A stretch of 64,000 bases of DNA. Source: Arenibacter catalasegens (GTDB lineage Bacteria > Bacteroidota > Bacteroidia > Flavobacteriales > Flavobacteriaceae). The stretch spans positions 1-64,000 of the forward strand of contig NZ_PHQQ01000005.1 of the NCBI RefSeq assembly GCF_002909235.1. The letters are read 5' to 3'. Of this stretch, positions 55,391-64,000 are shown in pieces. Position numbers and translations under genes: made by a program. Numbering within the stretch: the stretch's first letter is position 1; the number at the start of each line of letters is the position of its first letter. A model generated the notes under the pieces. The model searched no databases. It was given only the letters and a program-made list of their open reading frames with translations, and was not told where the DNA came from.

Positions 55391-56644
55391 ATGAAACCAT
55401 ATTTTCCCAAATTGGAGGACATTAAGAAAGCTGCAGAAACCATTAGGCAAGTGGCGGATATTACCCCATTAATGCAGAGTATTAGATACTCCAAGGCCTA
55501 CGACGCCAATATTCTATTGAAAAGGGAAGATTTACACAGGGTAAGAAGTTATAAGATCAGAGGTGCCTTCAATAAAATTAGTTCGCTTACCAAAGCTGAA
55601 ACTGTAAATGGGGTTGTATGTGCCAGTGCAGGGAACCATGCCCAAGGAGTAGCATTCGCTTGTAATTACTTAGGTATACATGGCACTATATACATGCCCT
55701 CTGTTACTCCTAAGCAAAAGGTAGAACAGACCAAATTATTTGGCGGGGATTGGGTAACGGTGATACTCCAAGGCGATACCTTTGATGATTCCTCAGATGC
55801 TGCTAAAATTTTCTGTGCCGCTGAAAACAAAACCTATGTGCATCCTTTTGATGATCCCAAAATAATAGAAGGACAGGCTACCGTTGCCCTGGAAATACTG
55901 GATCAGGCAAAAAAACCTATAGATTACGTTTTTGTAGCTGTTGGTGGTGGCGGTTTGGCTTCGGGCCTTTGTGCCGTATTCAAAACCTTATCGCCCGATA
56001 CAAAAATTATAGGTGTGGAGCCCGAGGGTGCCCCATCCATGAAGACTTCCATAGAAAAGGGAATGAATACCGAATTGGAACATATAGATAAATTTATTGA
56101 TGGAGCAGCTGTAAAAAGAGTTGGCAATCTTACTTTTGATATCTGCAAGGAATATCTTTATGATATGGTCACTGTTCCCGAAGGCAAGGTTTGCCAGACC
56201 ATTTTAGATCTTTATAACCGGGATGCCATTGTAGTAGAACCAGCTGGAGCATTGACCATCACCGTTTTGGATGATTTTAAGGAAGCCATTAGAGGCAAGA
56301 ATGTGGTTTGTATAGTAAGTGGTAGTAATAACGATATTACGCGTACCGCTGAAATTAAGGAACGTGCTTTGTTGTACGGTAAATTAAAACATTATTTTAT
56401 TGTGCGCTTTCCCCAAAGACCTGGTGCTTTAAAGGAGTTCGTTGTTGATATTTTGGGTCCCACTGATGATATTACCCATTTTGAATATTCAAAAAAATCG
56501 AGTAGGGAGAATGCTCCTGCCGTAGTTGGAATAGAATTGAAAAGTCCGGAAGATTTGGCACCATTGGTTAAGAGGATGAAAGACAACAACTTTTTTGGTG
56601 ACTACATCAACGACAAGCCCGATTTATTTCAGTATTTAATATAA
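55391..56644 (+). CDS. ilvA: Threonine dehydratase
   Basis: About 417 residues from the ATG at 55391. The PLP lysine is in the RVRSYKIRGAFNK motif, followed by SAGNHAQGVAFACNYLG and VAVGGGGLASG. The C-terminal HYFIVRFPQRPGALKEFVVDIL is an ACT-like regulatory domain. It deaminates threonine to 2-oxobutanoate, the first step specific to isoleucine. It lies after ilvC and the hairpin at 55341. Confidence 0.95.
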   Translation: MKPYFPKLEDIKKAAETIRQVADITPLMQSIRYSKAYDANILLKREDLHRVRSYKIRGAFNKISSLTKAETVNGVVCASAGNHAQGVAFACNYLGIHGTIYMPSVTPKQKVEQTKLFGGDWVTVILQGDTFDDSSDAAKIFCAAENKTYVHPFDDPKIIEGQATVALEILDQAKKPIDYVFVAVGGGGLASGLCAVFKTLSPDTKIIGVEPEGAPSMKTSIEKGMNTELEHIDKFIDGAAVKRVGNLTFDICKEYLYDMVTVPEGKVCQTILDLYNRDAIVVEPAGALTITVLDDFKEAIRGKNVVCIVSGSNNDITRTAEIKERALLYGKLKHYFIVRFPQRPGALKEFVVDILGPTDDITHFEYSKKSSRENAPAVVGIELKSPEDLAPLVKRMKDNNFFGDYINDKPDLFQYLI

Positions 56645-56807
56645 TCACATTTCACATATTTTTTATGATTATGTAAGTAACGAAAGCCTTTTCGTGACCT
56701 TATTACATATATTCCATCAAATTTATAGAGAATTAAAATTCTTGTTTTATTAATTTAGTGGATTGGAAATTAATTTTAACCATTTCATTTTTCATAAAAA
56801 ATCAACT

Positions 56808-58394
56808 ATGGGTAAATCAACTATACCATCAGAATTTAAAATTAATGAGGTTATCCATCAAAAAACCTACTTGGTCAATGGAGAATTAAAAGCTTGGAAC
56901 GGTAAAACTACCGAGGTATTCTCAACTATATCCAGCACGGACGAATATGAACCCACCTTATTGGGAAGTATACCGGACATGGAAGAAAAAGAAGCTTTGG
57001 AGGCTTTAGATGCAGCCTTGGCGGCCTATGACAAGGGTAAGGGCATCTGGCCTACGATGAGGGTAAAAGAGCGGATCGACTGCATGGAGATTTTTGTAAA
57101 GAAAATGCAGTCCAAAAGAGAAGAAATTGTAAAACTATTAATGTGGGAAATTGGGAAATCGCTCCCGGATTCAAAAAAAGAGTTCGATAGAACTGTAGAA
57201 TATATTAATGACACCATTGAGGATTACAAGCAACTCGACAGGGATGCAGCCAAGTTTGAAAAGAATGATGGTGTATATGCCCATATTAGAAGGGGGCCAC
57301 TAGGTGTAGTACTATGTCTAGGGCCTTACAACTATCCTTTGAACGAAACCTTTGCCTTACTTATTCCTGCCATAATCATGGGGAATACCACTATTTTCAA
57401 GCCTGCAAAACACGGTGTCTTATTGATTACGCCACTTTTGGAGGCATTTCAATCCAGTTTTCCTAAAGGCGTTGTCAATATAATTTTTGGAAGGGGTAGG
57501 GCAGTGGCTGCACCAATAATGCAGACAGGAAAAGTTGATGTTTTGGCATTGATAGGTAATAGTAAATCTGCCAATGCGCTACAAAACCAACATCCAAAGA
57601 GCAACAGACTTCGTTTAGTCCTTGGTTTGGAAGCTAAAAATCCGGCCATTATACTTCCTGATGCCGATTTGGACCTAACTATTAATGAATGTATTGCAGG
57701 TACTTTATCCTTTAACGGGCAACGTTGTACCGCTCTAAAAATAATTTATGTACACGAAGATATTGCAGATGAATTTAATAAAAGGTTTGCTGCAAAAGTA
57801 GACGCACTAAAATTCGGAAACCCTTGGGAAGAAGGGGTAAACTTAACGCCATTACCGGAACCCGGAAAACCTTCCTACATACAGGAATTAATTGATGATG
57901 CCAGGGAAAAAGGCGCTAAAATATTAAACAAAAAAGGAGGAACCCATTCCGAGAATTATATTTGGCCTGCGGTACTATATCCCGTAAATAAAGAAATGCG
58001 TGTCTATCAGGAGGAGCAATTTGGCCCCGTAATACCTATTGTAACCTTTAAAGATATTGAAGAGCCCTTGGATGATATGGCCGAGTCTAACTATGGGCAA
58101 CAGGTAAGTTTGTTTGGCAAGGATGTATATGCTATAGCACCTTTAATTGATACCTTGGTAAACTTGGTTTGCCGGGTTAACTTAAACAGTTCCTGTCAAC
58201 GTGGTCCCGATGTTTATCCATTTACAGGGCGAAAGGATTCTGCCCAAGCTACCTTAAGTGTCTATGATGCATTGCGTTCCTTTTCCATACGAACCTTTGT
58301 GGCCTTTAAAGACAACGAACTTAATAATGAAACTGTGGAGCAATTATTGGAGTCAAGATTGTCTAACTTTATTAGTACCGACTATATTTTGTAG
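56808..58394 (+). CDS. gapN: NADP-dependent glyceraldehyde-3-phosphate dehydrogenase
   Basis: 528 residues from the ATG at 56808 (the frame extends upstream to a TTG, unsupported). It belongs to the aldehyde dehydrogenase superfamily, GapN subgroup. Catalytic Cys is in [13 protein letters not shown], Glu in [11 protein letters not shown], and [18 protein letters not shown] and [21 protein letters not shown] are conserved in the subgroup. It makes 3-phosphoglycerate with NADPH, bypassing the ATP-yielding step of glycolysis. Confidence 0.92.
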   Translation: MGKSTIPSEFKINEVIHQKTYLVNGELKAWNGKTTEVFSTISSTDEYEPTLLGSIPDMEEKEALEALDAALAAYDKGKGIWPTMRVKERIDCMEIFVKKMQSKREEIVKLLMWEIGKSLPDSKKEFDRTVEYINDTIEDYKQLDRDAAKFEKNDGVYAHIRRGPLGVVLCLGPYNYPLNETFALLIPAIIMGNTTIFKPAKHGVLLITPLLEAFQSSFPKGVVNIIFGRGRAVAAPIMQTGKVDVLALIGNSKSANALQNQHPKSNRLRLVLGLEAKNPAIILPDADLDLTINECIAGTLSFNGQRCTALKIIYVHEDIADEFNKRFAAKVDALKFGNPWEEGVNLTPLPEPGKPSYIQELIDDAREKGAKILNKKGGTHSENYIWPAVLYPVNKEMRVYQEEQFGPVIPIVTFKDIEEPLDDMAESNYGQQVSLFGKDVYAIAPLIDTLVNLVCRVNLNSSCQRGPDVYPFTGRKDSAQATLSVYDALRSFSIRTFVAFKDNELNNETVEQLLESRLSNFISTDYIL

Positions 58395-58443
58395 CTGAGG
58401 AAACTATTGGTTAGCAACTTTTTTTCTAGAAGTTCAGAAAATT

Positions 58444-58475
58444 AAAGGCCCCACTTAATATTAAGTGGGGCCTTT
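58444..58475. terminator. Perfect 16-bp bidirectional terminator
   Basis: AAAGGCCCCACTTAAT directly followed by ATTAAGTGGGGCCTTT, with T and A runs on the outer sides. It lies between gapN and the convergent histidine kinase gene and can terminate both. Confidence 0.85.
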
Positions 58476-58606
58476 TCCTTTTGCTACTCTATTTCTAGCT
58501 TCAAAAAGCTAATATGCTATTGATTTAGAAACAATATACCTTTAATGCCAGGTTCACCATTGCAATTTCAACATATATGACCTAACCCCTTAATTAATTT
58601 ATCTAT

Positions 58607-60373
58607 TTAATGAATATATTTCTGCTGAAGAATTGTCGTCAATGTTTTAAATAGTTCAGTGGGATTAAAAGGTTTGCAAATAAGGCCATCTATTCCGTAT
58701 TCTCCCAATTGGTTCTTAATATCCATTCCCGTGGAGGCGGATAAGGCGTATATTGGCATGTACTTATTGTAAGGGTTATTCGATTCTCTTATGATTTTGC
58801 TTGCTTCAAAACCGTTCATAACTGGCATTTGAAGATCCATTAAAATCATATCGTAGTTATTCTCCATAGCCATATTGTAGGCTATAAGGCCATTTTCAGC
58901 AATATCAAAATCCACTTGCCATTTGAAAAGAAACTTCGCAATGACCATAATATTTACTTTGTTATCCTCGGCCACCAAAATCCTGGCCCCTTTCAAATTC
59001 TCTTGCAGATGTATACTGTTGACATCAAAGGCATATAAATCCTCCTGATGATCTGCCATAGTACTCTTTTGTAATTTCAGCTTAAAACTAAATGTGGAAC
59101 CTTTTCCCACTTCACTTTCCAATTTTAAATCACTATCCATTAATTCTAGCAAGCGTTTGCAAATGGCCAACCCTAGCCCTGTACCCCCATACTTTCTAGT
59201 GGTATCTGAGTTAGCTTGAGCAAACGACAGGAATATTTTATCCCGTTTATCCTCAGGGATTCCAATTCCCGTATCAGATATAAAAAATTCCAAAACGCAA
59301 TAATCATCTGTTACTTCCAAGGCTTCAATATCCACCGTTACCTTACCCTCCTCGGTAAATTTAATGGCATTGCTAACCAGATTGGTCAGAATTTGTGACA
59401 ATCTTGTACTGTCACCTATAAACATTTTAGGAAGAGTTGTATCTGTCTTTACAAGAAGCCTAAGATCTTTATCCTTTGCCGTATTGTGAAATATACTCTG
59501 TAATCCTGTAAGGAGGTGCTTTAAACTAAAATCCCTTTCTTCAAGTTCTAAAAGGCCAGAGGCAATTTTGTTAAAATCCAAAATATCATTTACCAAACAC
59601 AACAAGTGTTCCGAGGAATGCTTGAGGGCATTTAGATTTTCCAACTGTTCCTTATTGGGGTTTTCCAATAGCAACAAGTGGCTTATGCCTATAACCGCAT
59701 TTAGCGGGGTTCGTATCTCGTGGGACATGGTGGTAAGAAAATCGTCTTTGGCTTTATTGGCCATAGACTCCTTTTCTTTGGCCTCAATCAAAGCTAATTC
59801 CGTTTCCTTTATCTTGGTTATGTCAACAATGGTACCAATGTAGCCTTCTATACTTCCATTTTCCGCCTTGATGACCTTTAAAGAAAAATCCAACCATTTG
59901 TGTTCCCCATCAGTGGTCTGGGATTTAAAACTTTTACTTATTGTCTTAAAATTAGGCTTCTTAAGATCTACTAGAGTCGTGTAGTCATTTCCTTTGTCAT
60001 CCTTCAAGAAATGGTGAAACGGTTTTCCCAAACAGTCTACAACCTTAAATCCTGTCAACTTTTGCCAGGCGGGATTAAGATAGGACCAATTGCCTTTCAG
60101 GTCCATTTCAAAAATAACATCTTTAATATTACCCGCTACTTTCGAAAGTTGCCCGCTAATGGATTCTACACTATTTTTTAACTGCTGATTAGTTTGAAAT
60201 AATTCTTGCGAACTTTTCTCCAAGACATTCTCCACTTGATCTAAATCACTGTCAAACGCCTTATATGCTTCATTAATTTGATACAATAGCGGAGCTATAA
60301 GGTTAAGACTACTATCGTCCAAGTCTACCTTTTTGAGCTGTCTTTTAAGTAATCTGTGGTAATTATTGATCAT
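58607..60373 (-). CDS. Hybrid sensor histidine kinase
   Basis: 588 residues without a membrane segment, so a cytoplasmic sensor. A helical N-terminus is followed by a PAS domain (about 78-190, [22 protein letters not shown]), HisKA with the phospho-acceptor His 218 in SHEIRTPLN, a HATPase with [20 protein letters not shown] and GGTGLGLAI, and a C-terminal receiver with [14 protein letters not shown] (Asp 513). Its start overlaps the stop of the FIST-domain gene (ATGA), so the two act together, the FIST protein being the probable signal-binding part. Confidence 0.95.
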   Translation of the reverse strand: MINNYHRLLKRQLKKVDLDDSSLNLIAPLLYQINEAYKAFDSDLDQVENVLEKSSQELFQTNQQLKNSVESISGQLSKVAGNIKDVIFEMDLKGNWSYLNPAWQKLTGFKVVDCLGKPFHHFLKDDKGNDYTTLVDLKKPNFKTISKSFKSQTTDGEHKWLDFSLKVIKAENGSIEGYIGTIVDITKIKETELALIEAKEKESMANKAKDDFLTTMSHEIRTPLNAVIGISHLLLLENPNKEQLENLNALKHSSEHLLCLVNDILDFNKIASGLLELEERDFSLKHLLTGLQSIFHNTAKDKDLRLLVKTDTTLPKMFIGDSTRLSQILTNLVSNAIKFTEEGKVTVDIEALEVTDDYCVLEFFISDTGIGIPEDKRDKIFLSFAQANSDTTRKYGGTGLGLAICKRLLELMDSDLKLESEVGKGSTFSFKLKLQKSTMADHQEDLYAFDVNSIHLQENLKGARILVAEDNKVNIMVIAKFLFKWQVDFDIAENGLIAYNMAMENNYDMILMDLQMPVMNGFEASKIIRESNNPYNKYMPIYALSASTGMDIKNQLGEYGIDGLICKPFNPTELFKTLTTILQQKYIH

Positions 60374-61497
60374 TCAGAAAACGTTGTTATGGTCATCGTT
60401 TGATTGTGTAGGGAACAGGGCGAAAATTTATCAAAGGGAGCTATCTCCCCGTAAGAATAAAATCCAGTCGTATATATATCATTATCAAACACTTCATTTA
60501 CAGCCTCTACTTCTTCTTCCACCAATTGTTTCATGACTAGTCTACGGCCCACACAACTTATTAAAAATGCCAATTGATGTCGATTTTCCGTACTGTTCTT
60601 AGTAGTTATAGCAGATTGTTCGGCACCTCCAATAATTCTATCGATATTGGCCTTCATTAATCTTACATAAGAACCTTGGGGAATGTTTCCCGCGAAAGTA
60701 AGACTTCCGTCTTTTTCATCTATTCCTAAAATAGTCCTCACTACTGGTATTTGATTATCCTCATCCCTCATGCTCAAAGGAAATAAAAGTCCTGAACTAG
60801 GCAAATCCTTGGCCATGTCGCCCAAAAATGATTTATAGAGCTCCAATGCCGGTTGGCCGTCCAATTCGTAGAGGACATTATTTTCAGATTTCGTTACCAA
60901 TCTTTCAATACCAAAACTGTCCCAACCTCCCTTGGATCCAAACCCTATTTTTAAATCAGGACCATATAGACCTAATGCAACTATCTTTTTGGATGCTATT
61001 TTACCCCCAGCAATTACAAAGGTGTTTTCAAAGTTTGAACAGTCTCCTGCCAATCCACCCGTAATACTTACGGTTTTATCTAGATCAGTATGCAAGCCTT
61101 TCACCAATTCCGCACCATTAACTATAAGTCCATCACTAAGAACAAAAATATGCCTCAAATCGGCAGCCTTTAATTGATTGCTAATGGCTTTTCCAGCCTC
61201 AAAACTATCCAGATTATGGGAAACCAAATCTACTTCTTCAATTCGAATTTTAGTCTTTTCAAACCTAACGGCCGTTAAGACAATAGTAGAATCCAGTACC
61301 TGATTTCCCAAAATCTCACCCGCTGTGGAACATCCGATCAAAATAGCATTTTCAAATTTTCGGGAAAGTCTTGCCACAAATTCTTCTGTACCAATAAACG
61401 AAGGTGAGGCGAAGAGAAAAAATACCTCAGGAATAAAATCCAAATCCAAATGGTCAAGGTCTTCTAGATGAAGTATTTTTTGCTGATATATTTCCAT
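60370..61497 (-). CDS. FIST-domain sensory protein
   Basis: 375 residues of FIST_N plus FIST_C type: VFFLFASPSFIGTEEFVARLSRKFENAILIGCSTAGEI, then GGLAGDCSNFENTFV and the C-terminal LISCVGRRLVMKQLVEEEVEAVNEVF. FIST proteins sense small ligands, proposed to be amino acids or derivatives. The gene overlaps the histidine kinase gene by 4 bases and is upstream of it, so this is probably a two-protein sensing unit. Confidence 0.92.
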   Translation of the reverse strand: MEIYQQKILHLEDLDHLDLDFIPEVFFLFASPSFIGTEEFVARLSRKFENAILIGCSTAGEILGNQVLDSTIVLTAVRFEKTKIRIEEVDLVSHNLDSFEAGKAISNQLKAADLRHIFVLSDGLIVNGAELVKGLHTDLDKTVSITGGLAGDCSNFENTFVIAGGKIASKKIVALGLYGPDLKIGFGSKGGWDSFGIERLVTKSENNVLYELDGQPALELYKSFLGDMAKDLPSSGLLFPLSMRDEDNQIPVVRTILGIDEKDGSLTFAGNIPQGSYVRLMKANIDRIIGGAEQSAITTKNSTENRHQLAFLISCVGRRLVMKQLVEEEVEAVNEVFDNDIYTTGFYSYGEIAPFDKFSPCSLHNQTMTITTFSE

Positions 61498-61840
61498 ATG
61501 ATAATTAATTGTAAGAAAAATACTAAAATATATGTAAGTATCATTTTAAAACTTTCCTATGACATCAACGGTTATTATCGGCAAATCGTATAGTTATTTA
61601 AAAATTTAAGGCCAATAAGGGCCGTTACTTTTGGGCCACTAATTAACTTTCTAAATATTAAATCTTTCCCAAAGAAACACATTATCCATGATGAAAGCGC
61701 ACCCATTAAACTAAAGAGTATTACTTTTGCCGCTTTTTTTACTGGATATAATTGCATATAAATAGGATAATTCTCCATAGCAATGTGAAAATACCTTCTA
61801 GTAATTTTGTAGCTGTAATAATTCATTAAATAATAATATT
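61498..61840. other. Divergent intergenic stretch
   Basis: 343 bases between the FIST gene and the MFS gene. TAATTTTG (61802-61809) 32 bases before the MFS start matches TAnnTTTG. An 83-codon minus-strand frame (61575-61826) overlaps this promoter and looks unlikely to be a gene. Confidence 0.45.
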
Positions 61841-63043
61841 ATGAGTATGGACAAATCAAACAAAAAAGCACTTATTGCCCTAGGGGTAGGAGGCTTTGGT
61901 ATAGGTATGACCGAATTTGTAATTATGGGTATTTTACCTGATGTGGCAAGTTCCCTTGAAATAACTATTCCACAAGCCGGTCATTTCATTTCCGCCTATG
62001 CCCTTGGCGTTGTTGTTGGCGCACCAACCTTTACTGCTTTAAGCGGAAAATGGCCAGCACATAAAGTGCTGTTATATCTTATGATATGGTTTACTGCCTT
62101 CAATACGCTCTCCGCTTTTTCCTCAAGTTATACCACATTAATGATTTCAAGGTTCCTATCGGGATTACCACATGGAGCATTTTTTGGAATTGGTGCGGTA
62201 GTGGCTGGAAAACTAGCAAAGGAAGGAAAAGCGGCCCAAGCTATTGCCACTATGTTTGCAGGGCTCACCATAGCCAATGTAATAGGAGTACCTATAGGCA
62301 CGTATCTGGGACACCACTATAACTGGAACCTATCTTTTCTATTGGTAGGGATTGTTGGTGTTATAGCAATGTTAAGCATCTACTTTTGGATTCCAAAAAT
62401 GGAAAAATCCTCTTCCGAAGGGTTTATTCAGGATTTAAAAGTTTTTAAACGAGTTGAAATATGGCTGCTTATATTACTTACCACCGTCGGTACAGGAGGA
62501 TTCTTTGCATGGTACAGTTATATTGCACCACTTTTGACCAATGTATCAGGACATACTGAAAGTATGGTAAGTTATGCCATGATATTGGCAGGTATGGGTA
62601 TGGTGTTCGGTAACTTTATTGGCGCCAAAATGGCTGAGATATTTAGCCCATTGAGAGCAGTGATCATCAGTCTATCCTTAATGGTTATGGTACTGGTAAT
62701 CAATTCAATGGTAGCGGCAAATCCAGTAGCCATTCTAATTTTGACTTTTATAATTGGAATCGTTTCCTTTATGGTAGGAACCCCCATTCAATTGGCTATA
62801 ATTAAAGCATCCAAAGGCTCAGAAATGCTGGGATCTTCCATGAATCAAAGTGCCTTTAATATGGGTAATGCATCCGGTGCATTCTTTGCCGGATTGCCTA
62901 TTGCCATGGGATATGGTTTTACATCCGCCAGTTTGGTCGGTGCGGTTATGGCAGGAACCGGTATAATTATTGCGGTCTTGATAATAGTTTTTTCCAAGAG
63001 TAGAGCTGTTAACACCAAAAGAAAAATGGCGTTTAACTCCTAA
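61841..63043 (+). CDS. MFS exporter (AraJ/DHA1-like)
   Basis: 400 residues with about 12 membrane segments. FGIGMTEFVIMGILPDVA at the N-terminus and SRFLSGLPHGAFFGIGAVVAG are typical of the AraJ/YdhP-like sugar-efflux and drug-efflux transporters. The exported substrate is unknown. It is followed by a bidirectional terminator. Confidence 0.92.
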   Translation: MSMDKSNKKALIALGVGGFGIGMTEFVIMGILPDVASSLEITIPQAGHFISAYALGVVVGAPTFTALSGKWPAHKVLLYLMIWFTAFNTLSAFSSSYTTLMISRFLSGLPHGAFFGIGAVVAGKLAKEGKAAQAIATMFAGLTIANVIGVPIGTYLGHHYNWNLSFLLVGIVGVIAMLSIYFWIPKMEKSSSEGFIQDLKVFKRVEIWLLILLTTVGTGGFFAWYSYIAPLLTNVSGHTESMVSYAMILAGMGMVFGNFIGAKMAEIFSPLRAVIISLSLMVMVLVINSMVAANPVAILILTFIIGIVSFMVGTPIQLAIIKASKGSEMLGSSMNQSAFNMGNASGAFFAGLPIAMGYGFTSASLVGAVMAGTGIIIAVLIIVFSKSRAVNTKRKMAFNS

Positions 63044-63080
63044 TTGAAATCTTTAGCTTAAAACCTGATTGGATATAAAA

Positions 63081-63111
63081 ATCCCCTATAATGAAAGTCA
63101 TTATAGGGGAT
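63081..63111. terminator. Bidirectional terminator between MFS gene and leuB
   Basis: ATCCCCTATAATGA (63081-63094) and TCATTATAGGGGAT (63098-63111) form a perfect 14-bp stem with a 3-base loop, followed by seven T on the plus strand and preceded by five A, serving both convergent genes. Confidence 0.85.
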
Positions 63112-63168
63112 TTTTTTAGTTGATAATTGAATAGCCAATTAGATAAGCAACGGTTTAAAAGTTATCCA

Positions 63169-64000
63169 TTAAATGTGCGCTGCCAACCAATCACCTATTT
63201 CACTAGTTTTATAAGCTTTACCACCTTCTGATAAATCTTCTGAAACCACTCCTTCTGCCAAGGACTTGTTTACTACATCCCTGATAGCTTGGGCTTCTTC
63301 TTTTAAATCGAAATCCTCGAACATCATAGCTGCTGAAAGTACAGTGGCCAGTGGGTTGGCAATATCTTTTCCTGCAGCCTGTGGATAAGATCCGTGAATA
63401 GGCTCATATAATCTAACTTTGTTTCCCACGGAAGCCGATGGCATTAACCCCATAGATCCTGATATTACAGAAGCCTCATCCGTTAAAATATCTCCAAAAA
63501 GATTTTCAGTGATAATAACGTCATAGGAACTTGGCCACTGTACCAATCTCATTGCAACTGCATCAACAAATTCATAGGAAACCGTAACTTCAGGATAATC
63601 CTTTTCCATAGCTTGTACCGTTTCTCTCCATAATCTGGAAGATTCCAAAACGTTGGCTTTATCTACACAACATAGTTTCTTTGATCTGGTCATAGCCAAT
63701 TCAAAACCCTTCTTGGCCAATCGTGTAATTTCAGCCCTAGTATAGGTACAAGTATCGTAGGCCGTATTTCCATTATCTTCCCTACCTCTTTTACCAAAAT
63801 AGATTCCTCCTGTAAGTTCCCTTAAAATAATCAAATCCGTTCCCTCAATGCGCTCTCGTTTTAAAGGGGATTTATCTATTAGTGAAGGAAAAGTAAAGGT
63901 GGGTCTAACATTGGCAAACAGACCCAATTTTTGACGCATTTTTAATAACCCCTGTTCTGGACGCACTTTGGCAGAGGGGTCATTGTCGAATCTTGGATGC
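63169..64000 (-). CDS. leuB: 3-isopropylmalate dehydrogenase, C-terminal part (cut by window edge)
   Basis: The frame continues past base 64000 with the family sequence PRFDNDPSAKVRPEQGLLKMRQ. Visible landmarks are the LRELTGGIYFGKRGRED active-site segment, KLCCVDKANVLESSRLWRE with the catalytic Lys, DAVAMRLVQWPSSYDVIITENLFGDILTDEAS with the metal ligands, and HGSYPQAAGKDIANPLATVLSAAMM. It oxidises 3-isopropylmalate for leucine synthesis. The N-terminus is outside the window. It lies about 7 kb from the ilv operon and points toward it. Confidence 0.95.
   Translation of the reverse strand, partial: HPRFDNDPSAKVRPEQGLLKMRQKLGLFANVRPTFTFPSLIDKSPLKRERIEGTDLIILRELTGGIYFGKRGREDNGNTAYDTCTYTRAEITRLAKKGFELAMTRSKKLCCVDKANVLESSRLWRETVQAMEKDYPEVTVSYEFVDAVAMRLVQWPSSYDVIITENLFGDILTDEASVISGSMGLMPSASVGNKVRLYEPIHGSYPQAAGKDIANPLATVLSAAMMFEDFDLKEEAQAIRDVVNKSLAEGVVSEDLSEGGKAYKTSEIGDWLAAHI

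Noticed and set aside
61575-61826. 83-codon minus-strand frame with two hydrophobic stretches
   Set aside because: It overlaps the probable promoter of the MFS gene and has no recognisable sequence.

Overview
The window looks like a chromosome piece from a marine Bacteroidetes, most likely a Flavobacteriaceae. The DNA is AT-rich, there are few Shine-Dalgarno-like sites, and several genes are preceded by the Bacteroidetes -7 element TAnnTTTG. There are many sulfatases with lipoprotein signals. The species cannot be named from this sequence. I found no rRNA, tRNA or CRISPR array.

Region 1 (1-20726) is bracketed by two inward-facing copies of one IS3-family element. Only the last 125 bases of the left copy lie in the window, and they are identical to the right copy (19498-20726). 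Between them are a zinc metallopeptidase, seven S1-type sulfatases on the minus strand (one fused to a GH78 alpha-L-rhamnosidase), a small lipoprotein, a PhnA-type protein and an MFS transporter. The sulfatases form several transcription units with their own terminators. Four of them (10113-16562) look like one operon. The rhamnosidase fusion suggests desulfation of a sulfated rhamnose-containing algal polysaccharide such as ulvan, but no lyase and no SusC/SusD pair is present.

Region 2 (20727-26885) looks like a mobile element. It carries a 939-residue protein with helicase-like motifs at the N-terminus and polymerase-palm-like motifs at the C-terminus, a small serine recombinase with a 13-bp inverted repeat upstream, a one-helix membrane protein and an HNH nuclease. 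It ends inside comM: only the C-terminal half of ComM remains, and the 5' half is nowhere in the window.

Region 3 (27642-48695) holds mostly ordinary genes: a secreted M28 peptidase, a DUF559 nuclease-like gene between inverted repeats, a Coa1-like protein, SbcCD, an agmatine-deiminase-like lipoprotein, a glyoxalase-fold protein with a divergent HxlR regulator, a beta-lactamase-fold hydrolase, a SASA-type esterase, a Tat-exported Gfo/Idh oxidoreductase and a zinc-finger nuclease candidate. It ends in an operon of a DUF2891 lipoprotein, an Nramp-like transporter lacking the metal-site residues, and the 5-oxoprolinase genes pxpA, pxpB and pxpC.

Region 4 (48696-64000) is built around branched-chain amino acid synthesis. 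A leader peptide rich in Leu, Ile and Val with a terminator/antiterminator hairpin precedes ilvD, ilvB, an O-methyltransferase, ilvN, ilvC and, after a strong hairpin, ilvA. Then come gapN, a FIST-domain protein with a hybrid histidine kinase, an MFS exporter, and the 3' part of leuB entering from the right edge on the minus strand.
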